16,424 nucleotides of DNA from UBA5336 sp038745855. GTDB lineage: Bacteria > Pseudomonadota > Alphaproteobacteria > Caulobacterales > Hyphomonadaceae. Shown in pieces: positions 6,649-13,989 of this stretch. The stretch's first letter is position 1. The number at the start of each line of letters is the position of its first letter. A program made the position numbers and the translations under genes. The notes beneath the pieces are model-generated. The model was not told the DNA's origin. It made no database searches and saw only the letters and a list, made by a program, of their open reading frames with translations. Location: the NCBI GenBank assembly GCA_038745855.1, contig JBCDLC010000051.1:1-16424 (forward strand), given 5' to 3'.

Positions 6649-9000
6649 ATGGTTGAAGGTTGTCGTGCAGCGTTGAGCGGATTGGCCATGCTGGGCCTCC
6701 TATTTGCCGGGACGTCCCACGCCGAGCAGGGGATGTGGACGCCTGACCAAATCCCTGCGCTTGGAGAAACCCTGCGCGACAACGGGCTTGAGCTTGACCC
6801 GCAGGCGCTGTCGAGCCTGACAGACTTTCCCATGGGTGCTGTGGTGTCGCTGGGCGGCTGTACTGGCGCGTTTGTCTCTGGCGAGGGGCTGGTCGTCACA
6901 AACCACCACTGTGCGCGGGGCTCGATCCAGTACAGCTCGACATCAGGTCGGAACCTGCTCGACGAGGGCTTCCTCGCCGACAACCGGTCGGCAGAGTTGC
7001 CCGCTGCGCCGGGGACGCGCGTCTTTGTAACGGTGAGCGTGCTGGATGTGAGCGACATCGTGCTCGGCTCTGTGAATGCATCCCTTTCCGGCCGTGACAC
7101 CTATCAGGCCATCGAGGCGAGCAAGAAGGATCTGGTGGCCGAATGCGAGCGCCAACCAGGACACCGATGCGAGGTGGCGGCGTTCTTTGGCGGCGCGCAG
7201 TACAAGCTGATCGACCGGCTGGAACTCCGGGATATCCGGTTGGTCTACGCGCCCGCCGACAGTGTCGGCGCCTACGGCGGCGATATCGATAACTGGCAGT
7301 GGCCGCGTCATACGGGCGATTTTGCCTTCTATCGCGCCTATGTGAGCCCGGCTGGAACGCCGGCGGACTATAACCCGGCATCGAATGTGCCCTTTCGCCC
7401 GGCGCACCATCTGAAGGTCTCGGCGTCCGGGCTCGGTGAGGGCGACTTCGTGATGGCGGCTGGCTACCCCGGTCGCACACAGCGCTATGCCAGAGCCAGT
7501 GAAGTGCAGCATACGTTTGGCTGGTATTATCCCACATTCTCCAACCTGATTGGTCAGTGGATCGCGACGATCGAGCGGGACGCGCCCGAGGGATCGGAAG
7601 CGCGGATCCGGTATGAGAGCCGGCTGCAGAGTCTCAACAACTACCTGAAGAATCTGGGCGGCCAGATCGATGGCGCGAACGAGACCGGTCTCCTTGCGCG
7701 CCGTAAACAACGGGAGGCGGGGCTCGACAACTGGGTGACGGGCCAGCCCAATGCCGCCGCTTACCAAAACGCGATTGCCACCGTCGATACTATCGCGGCC
7801 CAGAAGGCGGCCGCCGGTCGGCGCGATTTCTGGTACGATCAGGTGAGGCGTCCGCAGCTCCTCAGCGCAGCGCGCACGCTCTACCGGCTCTCTAGGGAAC
7901 GGGCCAAACCCAATGCCGAGCGCGAACCCGGGTACCAGAACCGGGACCTTGCCCTGCTGCAACAGTCCCTGGAGCGGATCGAGCGGCGCTACCATCCCGG
8001 CGTCGACCGGGAGGAATGGAAGCTGTTCTTGAAGGGCTACATGGCGCAGCCAGCTTCGAGCAGGGTTGCTGCGTTCGATGAAGCCATGGGGCTTGGCGAG
8101 CGCTACGACGAGGGCGTGATCAACCAGATCCTCGACCGGTTCTACAATGAGACGACGCTCAACGCGCTCGAAACCCGGATCAGCCTGATCAATGCCAGCA
8201 GCGGAACCTTGGAGCGGAGCCCAGATCCATTCATGCAACTCGCCGTCGCGATCTATGATACCGATCTCGCCCGCGAGGACGTGAACGAGGCGCTCGAAGG
8301 GCGGATGCTGAGTGCGCGGCCAGACTATATGCGCGCGATCGTTGATTACCAGGCGGCCCAGGGCCAGCAGGCCTATCCTGACGCCAATGGAACGCTGCGC
8401 CTGACCTATGGCACCGTGATGGGTGGGGTCCCCGCCGATGGGCTGCTCTATGCACCGTTCACGTCCCTGCGCGGCTTGATGGAGAAGGAAACGGGCCAAG
8501 AGCCCTTCGCGTCGCCCGATGCGCTACTGGCGCAAATCCGGGCTGGAACGATCGGGAACTATGGCAGCGAGGCAATCGGCTCGGTGCCTGTTAACTTCCT
8601 GACGGATCTCGACTCGACGGGCGGGAACTCCGGATCGCCAACCCTCAATGCCCGCGGGGAACTGGTCGGCCTCCTGTTTGATGGAACGCTGGAAAGCGTA
8701 AATTCCGATTGGGATTTCGACCCGGTGAATACGCGGACCATCCATGTCGACAGCCGCTACATGCTCTGGGTCATGGAGTTTGTGGATGGTGCGCAGTCAC
8801 TGGTCGCGGAGATGGACGTGGTGGGCCTGCCCGAGCGCGCGGCGGCGGCGCCGGTCCCCGATCAGGCGGACCAGACCCACCAGGGCGGCATCGTCGAGGC
8901 CGTGCCCGTGCCCGCAGCCGCCAACGCTGACACAGCAAGCGACGTTTCCCCAACGCCAATCGCCATTGAAGCGGTCGAGGCGAGCCCAGAAGGCCAGTAG
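6649..9000 (+). CDS. S46 family dipeptidyl-peptidase (DPP7/DPP11 type), exported
   Basis: This 783-residue periplasmic serine exopeptidase removes dipeptides from oligopeptide N-termini. A signal peptide (residues 1-25, ending TSHA) is followed by the chymotrypsin-fold His block TNHHCARG (His87), the Asp block GGDIDNWQWPRHTGDF (211-225) and the Ser block TGGNSGSP (Ser661). The residue 18 after the catalytic Ser, which sets specificity in the family, is Gly679. Gly is known for DPP7 (hydrophobic P1) and Arg for DPP11 (Asp/Glu), so DPP7-like activity is predicted. An Ala/Pro/Glu-rich tail after about residue 725 is extra. The start at 6649 is chosen for GGAGGG eight bases upstream. Confidence 0.92.
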   Translation: MVEGCRAALSGLAMLGLLFAGTSHAEQGMWTPDQIPALGETLRDNGLELDPQALSSLTDFPMGAVVSLGGCTGAFVSGEGLVVTNHHCARGSIQYSSTSGRNLLDEGFLADNRSAELPAAPGTRVFVTVSVLDVSDIVLGSVNASLSGRDTYQAIEASKKDLVAECERQPGHRCEVAAFFGGAQYKLIDRLELRDIRLVYAPADSVGAYGGDIDNWQWPRHTGDFAFYRAYVSPAGTPADYNPASNVPFRPAHHLKVSASGLGEGDFVMAAGYPGRTQRYARASEVQHTFGWYYPTFSNLIGQWIATIERDAPEGSEARIRYESRLQSLNNYLKNLGGQIDGANETGLLARRKQREAGLDNWVTGQPNAAAYQNAIATVDTIAAQKAAAGRRDFWYDQVRRPQLLSAARTLYRLSRERAKPNAEREPGYQNRDLALLQQSLERIERRYHPGVDREEWKLFLKGYMAQPASSRVAAFDEAMGLGERYDEGVINQILDRFYNETTLNALETRISLINASSGTLERSPDPFMQLAVAIYDTDLAREDVNEALEGRMLSARPDYMRAIVDYQAAQGQQAYPDANGTLRLTYGTVMGGVPADGLLYAPFTSLRGLMEKETGQEPFASPDALLAQIRAGTIGNYGSEAIGSVPVNFLTDLDSTGGNSGSPTLNARGELVGLLFDGTLESVNSDWDFDPVNTRTIHVDSRYMLWVMEFVDGAQSLVAEMDVVGLPERAAAAPVPDQADQTHQGGIVEAVPVPAAANADTASDVSPTPIAIEAVEASPEGQ

Positions 9001-9065
9001 GCCCGGTAAGCCAGTAGCAACGGGCCGAGCCTGACTGTTCCGACCCAGCGGAGCAGGCGGCGGTG

Positions 9066-9117
9066 CGCTCTCAGATACGGAATTTCGCCTTGAGAGCGAA
9101 AATATACCTCGTATCTG
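9066..9117 (+). promoter_or_regulatory. Two overlapping, mutually exclusive inverted repeats
   Basis: CGCTCTCA (9066-9073) matches TGAGAGCG (9091-9098). CAGATACG (9072-9079) matches CGTATCTG (9110-9117). The left arms share CA, and the pairings interleave, so an RNA could form one stem or the other (or a pseudoknot), as in an attenuator. They lie 28 bases before the outer-membrane protein gene. TTGAGA (9090-9095) with TATCTG (9112-9117) at 16-bp spacing might instead be a promoter. The repeats are seen; the role is inferred. Confidence 0.4.
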
Positions 9118-9144
9118 TGGAAAACCCTGTTTACAACTTGGGTG

Positions 9145-9834
9145 ATGAAGCGGCTGTGGGTTGGGATTGCTGCGTGCACGACAGGTCCCCTTGCGGAGGC
9201 TGCGCCCTGGGTCAGGGCCAGCGGCGAGGGATATGGGCGTCTGGCCGCAGCGGATGAGCGCGTCGAAGGCATCGATGCGCAACGCTATGATGCCTATGGC
9301 GAATACGGCCTCTCTGAAAACTGGACCCTGACGGGCAAGGCGGAAATCGTCACCTTTCCGGATAACACCGACTTCAATGCAGAAGGATACAGGGCCACCA
9401 TCCGGCGATCCTTGATAAAGCGCGGGGCCCTCGTCGTGTCGGCCGAGGCGGGAGCGGTCTACGGGGAGGCCATCGGCGGGGCGAATACGGGCTGCGAAGA
9501 CCTCGGCGGCGAGGCAAGGCTTGGCGCGGGCGTTTCCGGCACCCGGCGCGGTTCGGACTGGTTCGGGCACGTCGACGTGGCCGTACGCCAGCATGGCGGG
9601 GCGTGCCAGCGCGAGCGCGTGGAACTGGGCTTCGGCCAGGAAGTGGTGAAGAACGTCTTCGTCGTCAGCCAGTATTTTGCCGAACGTGGCAGCGACGACG
9701 CCCGCTCCGACAAGATCGAGACCGGCATCCTCTACCGCCGAGGCCGCCTGGACTGGTCGCTGTCGTACCGGGAAGAGCGCAGCGGACGGTTTTCCGAAAG
9801 CGGCGTTGTCGCGTCCCTCGCGGTTCGCTTCTGA
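9145..9834 (+). CDS. Predicted outer-membrane beta-barrel protein
   Basis: This 229-residue protein has a signal peptide of about 20 residues ending AEAA. The mature part has alternating polar/hydrophobic strands rich in Gly, Tyr and Arg (for example YDAYGEYGLSENWTLTGKAE and ETGILYRRGRLDWSLSY). It ends VASLAVRF, with the C-terminal phenylalanine typical of barrels inserted by the BAM complex. No enzyme motif is visible. Two cysteines (GCED, GACQ) could form a disulfide. A GTG one codon earlier (9142) is possible, and no clear Shine-Dalgarno is seen. It follows the S46 peptidase by 144 bp; a functional link is not shown. Confidence 0.75.
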   Translation: MKRLWVGIAACTTGPLAEAAPWVRASGEGYGRLAAADERVEGIDAQRYDAYGEYGLSENWTLTGKAEIVTFPDNTDFNAEGYRATIRRSLIKRGALVVSAEAGAVYGEAIGGANTGCEDLGGEARLGAGVSGTRRGSDWFGHVDVAVRQHGGACQRERVELGFGQEVVKNVFVVSQYFAERGSDDARSDKIETGILYRRGRLDWSLSYREERSGRFSESGVVASLAVRF

Positions 9835-9896
9835 AGGCGGCCCCCCGGTGCCATCTGGCCTTGCCGGGCACAGCCGCGCCCGGTACGCGAAAGGCC

Positions 9897-10592
9897 ATGG
9901 CGAAGCGTAAGAAGAAACGGCCCCCCCACGTGGCGGCGGATCTCTCCACGGCGGATGGTCGGCGCCGAGCATGGCGTGAATTGATCTGGGGCGATCACGG
10001 CTTTCTCCGCCTGCGCTTCCAGAACCTGCACCAGATTTCCGATGAGATGTGGCGCTCGAACCAGCCCTCTCCCAAGCAGATCGCCGAACACGTCCGGTTG
10101 CGGGGCATCCGGACGATCGTCAATCTGCGCGGGGTCAGCACAAAGGGCTACTACCTGCTGGAAAAGGAAGCGTGCGCGGCCGAGGGGGTCGAACTGGTCG
10201 ATTTCCAGGTGTTCTCGCGAGACACTCCGACCCCTGAGACAATTTTCGCGGCCCGCGACCTATTCGGATCCATCACCTATCCGGCGCTGATGCATTGCAA
10301 GTCCGGCGCGGACCGGGCGGGTCTGATGTCAGTGCTCTACAAGCTGTTGCGCCAGGACGATGATTTCGACACGGCGATCAAGCAGCTCTCGCTGCGTTAC
10401 CTGCATGTGGAGGCGGGCAAGACTGGAATGCTGGATGCCGTGTTCAAGGCCTATGACCGGTTTCGCCAGGAGGCACCAAAGCCATTCCTTGATTGGGTCT
10501 CCGAGGACTATGATCGGATTGCCATCAAGGCGGATTTTATGGCGAGCTTCCAATCGCGGATGAATTTGGATCGGATTTTGCGCCGCGAATAG
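9897..10592 (+). CDS. Cys-X5-Arg phosphatase (tyrosine/dual-specificity type)
   Basis: This 231-residue cytoplasmic protein holds the phosphatase P-loop HCKSGADRAG, with nucleophile Cys134 and Arg140. It is preceded by the strand TIVNLRG (73-79). Asp109 in FSRDTPTPE is a candidate general acid. The layout fits the Siw14/DUF442-like and dual-specificity group, so the substrate could be phosphotyrosine, phosphoserine or an inositol phosphate. The N-terminus is very basic (MAKRKKKRPP), as for nucleic-acid or membrane contact. The start was chosen because upstream codons of the frame lie in the preceding gene. It follows the barrel gene by 62 bp. Confidence 0.85.
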   Translation: MAKRKKKRPPHVAADLSTADGRRRAWRELIWGDHGFLRLRFQNLHQISDEMWRSNQPSPKQIAEHVRLRGIRTIVNLRGVSTKGYYLLEKEACAAEGVELVDFQVFSRDTPTPETIFAARDLFGSITYPALMHCKSGADRAGLMSVLYKLLRQDDDFDTAIKQLSLRYLHVEAGKTGMLDAVFKAYDRFRQEAPKPFLDWVSEDYDRIAIKADFMASFQSRMNLDRILRRE

Positions 10593-10673
10593 TGCTGCCG
10601 CGCTTGGTGCTGGCCACGGCTCGGGATTCATGGAACAGCCAAAAGTACTACGGGCGATACGAGGATCCGAACC

Positions 10674-11027
10674 ATGGGGCACCGCAACTGGGCGCTTCTG
10701 CTTTTGCCGACCGTTGCAGCCGGTCTGGTTGGCTGTAACAGCCAGGACGACGAAGCGGTTTTCATGGCGGCGTGTACCGCAGGCTCCGGCACTGAGATCT
10801 GTTCGTGTGAGTTTCAGAAGGCCCAGGAGGAGCTGAGCGCTTACACCTTTGGCGTCATGGTCGAGGCGGCGAAGATTCCCGATGGGGCCGAAGCGGTGCG
10901 TTTCTTGCGGGACAACCTTTCGCGTGAGCAGGAAACGGCCTATTTTCAGAGCCGAATGCGTTGGATTATCGAGTGCGGCGAAGGCGAAGCTTCGCTTGAG
11001 TCGGCCCCCACGAATGGGGGCGAGTAA
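10674..11027 (+). CDS. Small predicted lipoprotein
   Basis: This 117-residue protein has a lipoprotein signal ending in the lipobox LVGC (residues 18-21). The residue after the lipidated Cys is Asn rather than Asp, which by the E. coli rule favours the outer membrane. The mature domain (about 96 residues) has further cysteines in AACTAGSGTEICSCEF and a late IIECGEG, likely disulfides. I do not recognise the family. GAGG lies about nine bases before the ATG. It is 12 bases upstream of the two-helix membrane protein and probably co-transcribed with it. Confidence 0.8.
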   Translation: MGHRNWALLLLPTVAAGLVGCNSQDDEAVFMAACTAGSGTEICSCEFQKAQEELSAYTFGVMVEAAKIPDGAEAVRFLRDNLSREQETAYFQSRMRWIIECGEGEASLESAPTNGGE

Positions 11028-11039
11028 GGGGAGAAACCC

Positions 11040-11315
11040 ATGAAGTTCTTTATTATCAACAGCTTCCGAACGATGATCTATGTGGCGTATATCGCCATCA
11101 TTATCGCGGGGATCGGGCTGGGCCTCTACAATCGGGGCGAGTTCACAAACGAGATGATCGGTTTGAGCGGTGGTCTTGCCCAGGTTGCTGATTTTGCAGT
11201 CTTCACCTTTGCAGGATGGCTGGCCGCCAGTTTGATCTGCGGTCTGATTGTCACGCTGTTGGACATCCGCGACGATATCAACGACCGGCTCCCGGACGCG
11301 CGCCAGGACGACTAG
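11040..11315 (+). CDS. Small inner-membrane protein with two helices
   Basis: This 91-residue protein has two hydrophobic segments, about residues 12-30 (IYVAYIAIIIAGIGLGLY) and 50-74 (FAVFTFAGWLAASLICGL onward). A short Gly-rich loop joins them, and the acidic tail ends DDINDRLPDARQDD. AGGGGAG lies seven bases before the ATG, a good ribosome binding site. It is 12 bases downstream of the lipoprotein gene. I recognise no named family; a role alongside the lipoprotein in the envelope is inferred from position only. Confidence 0.75.
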   Translation: MKFFIINSFRTMIYVAYIAIIIAGIGLGLYNRGEFTNEMIGLSGGLAQVADFAVFTFAGWLAASLICGLIVTLLDIRDDINDRLPDARQDD

Positions 11316-11448
11316 CGCGGAGGACCGTCCGCCCGCGTGGGGAATTTGGCGTTGAACCTCGGACTTTGGCTGTTGGAATGTCCCACTTGTGCGGTTTGAG
11401 GCCGTAAACTGTGTTGATCTCTCCGGCGCTCGCCCGCATGTCTCTGCC

Positions 11449-12795
11449 ATGAGTGATACGGTACAAGAAAACCACGACCGGCTGGCCCGTTTGATCGAAA
11501 CATGCCTCGCCGAAGGGGCCGACGGTGCAGACGCGAGCTTGGGGCTGTCCGAGGGCGTGAGCGTCGACATTCGAGAAGGCAAGCTCGAAGGGATAGAGCG
11601 GAGCGAAAGCACCGGCGTCTCGCTGCGGTGTTTCTCGGGCCAGAGGCAGGCCCATGTGTCAGGCTCAGACCTGAGCGCTGAGGGCCTCGACATGCTGGCC
11701 CGGCGCTGCGTTGCGATGGCAAAGACGGCGCCTGAAGATCCCTATTGCGGGTTGACCCCAGCGGACGAACTCTCCTCTGAAGACCGTGATCTGGACCTCG
11801 AAGGCGACGGTGAAATCGCTGGAGACTCGCTCGAAACCATGGCCCGCGAAGGAGAGGCGGCCGCCTTGGCTGTGCCCGGTATCCAGCAGGTGTCCGATTG
11901 TTCAGCGGGATGGAGCCGCAGCCAAACCTGGGTGGCAGCCAGCAACGGTTTCGCCCGGCACAGGTCCGGCTCCGGAAGCTCCATCGGCGTGGTCTGCATC
12001 GCCGAGCAGGATGGCAAGATGGAGCGGAGCTACGATGCCTGGCAGAGCCGCTACATCGAGGATCGTCCGGGCCCAGCCGAGATCGGAAAGCGAGCAGGGG
12101 AGAAGACTATCGCGCGGCTCGGGGCCAGGAAGCTCGAGACCCAAACCGGGGCGGTGATCTACGACCGGGATGTGGCCGGCAGCCTGGTCGGCGCGCTCCT
12201 GGGTGCGATTTCGGGGCCGCAGATCGCGCGGGGGATTTCCTTCCTCAAGGACAAGCTGGGCGAGCCAGTATTTTCCGAAGCGGTGACAATCGTAGACGAT
12301 CCTTTCCGCAAGCGGGGCTTGGCCTCCCGCCTGTTTGACGGCGAGGGCAGGCCCGTCCGGGAAACGCAGATCGTGGACCAGGGCATGCTGACCGGGTGGC
12401 TCCTGAACGGTCCATCGGCCAAGCAGCTCGGCCTCAAACCCAACGGCTTTGCCTCCTCGGGCTTTGGCGATCCGCCCGGCGTAACCGTGTCGAACCTGCA
12501 TATGGAAGCCGGAAGCGAGAGCCCTGAAGCGCTCATGTCACGGGTCGGCAAGGGTCTTCTGGTGACCACCATGTTCGGCCCGTCGATCAATCCGAATACG
12601 GGCGATTACTCCGTCGGTGTCGGCGGGCACTGGTTCGAGGGCGGCGCGCTCGCTTTCCCGGTCCACGAAGTGACGATCGCGGGAAACCTGATCGAGATGT
12701 TTGGCAGGCTCGTTCCCGCAAATGATCTCGAATTTCGCGGATCCCGGAACGTCCCCTCCATCCTGGTCGAGGACATGTCCATTGCCGGGAGTTGA
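11449..12795 (+). CDS. pmbA: TldE/PmbA, partner subunit of the TldD/E peptidase
   Basis: The 448-residue length matches E. coli PmbA (450). Typical blocks are GVSVDIREGKLEGIERSEST near 41-60, GSGSSIGVVCIAEQDGKMER near 172-191, and the C-terminal GPSINPNTGDYSVGVGG and LEFRGSRNVPSILVEDM. The HExxxH zinc motif of TldD is absent, as expected for the TldE subunit. TldD/E is a cytoplasmic protease that degrades unfolded peptides and matures some modified peptides; TldD is not in this window. The start at 11449 gives the family's usual N-terminus, though a GTG at 11389 is in frame and no strong Shine-Dalgarno is seen. Confidence 0.93.
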   Translation: MSDTVQENHDRLARLIETCLAEGADGADASLGLSEGVSVDIREGKLEGIERSESTGVSLRCFSGQRQAHVSGSDLSAEGLDMLARRCVAMAKTAPEDPYCGLTPADELSSEDRDLDLEGDGEIAGDSLETMAREGEAAALAVPGIQQVSDCSAGWSRSQTWVAASNGFARHRSGSGSSIGVVCIAEQDGKMERSYDAWQSRYIEDRPGPAEIGKRAGEKTIARLGARKLETQTGAVIYDRDVAGSLVGALLGAISGPQIARGISFLKDKLGEPVFSEAVTIVDDPFRKRGLASRLFDGEGRPVRETQIVDQGMLTGWLLNGPSAKQLGLKPNGFASSGFGDPPGVTVSNLHMEAGSESPEALMSRVGKGLLVTTMFGPSINPNTGDYSVGVGGHWFEGGALAFPVHEVTIAGNLIEMFGRLVPANDLEFRGSRNVPSILVEDMSIAGS

Positions 12796-12805
12796 TGCGG
12801 CCAGC

Positions 12806-13615
12806 GTGCTGCAGGATATCGCGATCATGCGGCAAACCGCTGAGGCGGCCGGCCGTTTGGCCGCCGAAAAGCGCGCGCGGCAAGAGATCCAGGTATGGGA
12901 GAAGTCGGCCGGCCATCCCGTGTCCGAAGCAGATATGGCCGCCAATGCCCTGATCCTGGAGCACCTGCGGGCGGCCCGTCCCGGCTATGGCTGGCTATCG
13001 GAGGAGACCGCCGATGATCCCTCCGACCGGGCGGCACAGCGGGTGTGGGTCGTCGATCCGATCGATGGCACCAAGGCGTTCCTGCGCGGCGGGGCGGATT
13101 GGTGCGTCGGCATCGCGCTGGTCGAACACGGCCAGGTGGTCGCGGGCGTGGTGCATGTTCCAGACGTTGGCGAAACCTACGAGGCCTGGGCCGGCGGCGG
13201 CGCGTTCCGGAACGGACAACCGCTCGCGGTCAGCGACTGCGGCGCCATCTGCGGGTGCAAGATGATCGCCAGCCGGATGCTCGTCGACCATCCAGGTTGG
13301 GCCGATCCCTGGCCGGACATGGCGCTCGCCGCCCCGAGACCGAACGCAACCCTCCTGAGAATGGCGCACGTTGCGGCCGGCCAGCAGGACGCCACCATGG
13401 CGCTGTGGCGGAAGTCCGACTGGGACCTTGCAGCTGGTACAATCCTCATCGAGGAAGCGGGCGGCATCGTCACCGATCACCGGGGCAAGCCGTTCGAATT
13501 CAACCAAACGGTTCCTGCACAACAGAGCTTGGTGGCGGCTGGAAAAGCGCTGCATCCTCTGTTACTCGAACGCACGCGGGCGGTTCGGCTGCCAGATCCC
13601 CAGGACCTGCGCTAA
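12806..13615 (+). CDS. cysQ: CysQ/inositol monophosphatase family phosphatase
   Basis: About 269 residues with all Li-sensitive phosphatase motifs: WLSEE at 63-67, DPIDGT at 84-89 and WDLAAGTILIEEAGG at 206-220. Metal ligands are the acidic residues in these motifs. The likely reaction is removal of the 3'-phosphate from 3'-phosphoadenosine 5'-phosphate, as for CysQ; an inositol or sugar phosphatase is possible. The start is uncertain. GTG at 12806 sits 10 bases after the pmbA stop and suits the family; ATG at 12827 is the alternative. The gene is tightly linked to pmbA and precedes DUF4170, a neighbour arrangement I recall from many alphaproteobacteria. Confidence 0.85.
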   Translation: MLQDIAIMRQTAEAAGRLAAEKRARQEIQVWEKSAGHPVSEADMAANALILEHLRAARPGYGWLSEETADDPSDRAAQRVWVVDPIDGTKAFLRGGADWCVGIALVEHGQVVAGVVHVPDVGETYEAWAGGGAFRNGQPLAVSDCGAICGCKMIASRMLVDHPGWADPWPDMALAAPRPNATLLRMAHVAAGQQDATMALWRKSDWDLAAGTILIEEAGGIVTDHRGKPFEFNQTVPAQQSLVAAGKALHPLLLERTRAVRLPDPQDLR

Positions 13616-13697
13616 CCGTCCGAGGCCCCAGAGACCCAAGGGCCTAGATCCAGAGCAAGACCCAAACCCGGGCCCAGACTTGAAGAGAGACTCGCCC

Positions 13698-13946
13698 ATG
13701 GCGGACGCATCCAGCAAACAGCTTCTCCACCTGGTGATCGGCGGTGAATTGAAAGACGTGTCCGTCGTCGAGTTCGAAGACCTCGCCAAGATCGACTTCA
13801 TCGGCGCGTTCCCGAACTACAAGGAAGCCTACGACGCCTGGAAATCCGCGGCCCAGCGCACGGTGGACCATGCCGAAATGCGCTATTTCATATTGCACGC
13901 GCACAAGCTCCTCGATCCGGAAACGGGGTCGCACCATAGCGTCTGA
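13698..13946 (+). CDS. DUF4170 family protein
   Basis: This 82-residue soluble protein has the family core LLHLVIGGELKDVSVVEFED, then IDFIGAFPNYKEAYDAWKSA and MRYFILHAHKLL. DUF4170 is a small alphaproteobacterial family of unknown function often found near lipid A and Kdo genes. Its place between the CysQ-type phosphatase and the MsbA-like exporter fits that. The ATG is preceded by AAGAGAGA. Function cannot be assigned. Confidence 0.83.
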   Translation: MADASSKQLLHLVIGGELKDVSVVEFEDLAKIDFIGAFPNYKEAYDAWKSAAQRTVDHAEMRYFILHAHKLLDPETGSHHSV

Positions 13947-13989
13947 CACCGGGAAAGCGCCAAAGGGCGCTGGTGGCGGCGACGCGCCC

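Noticed and set aside
6943..8499. 518-codon open frame on the minus strand opposite the S46 peptidase
   Set aside because: Same reason: low-complexity basic translation opposite a gene with a complete catalytic set.
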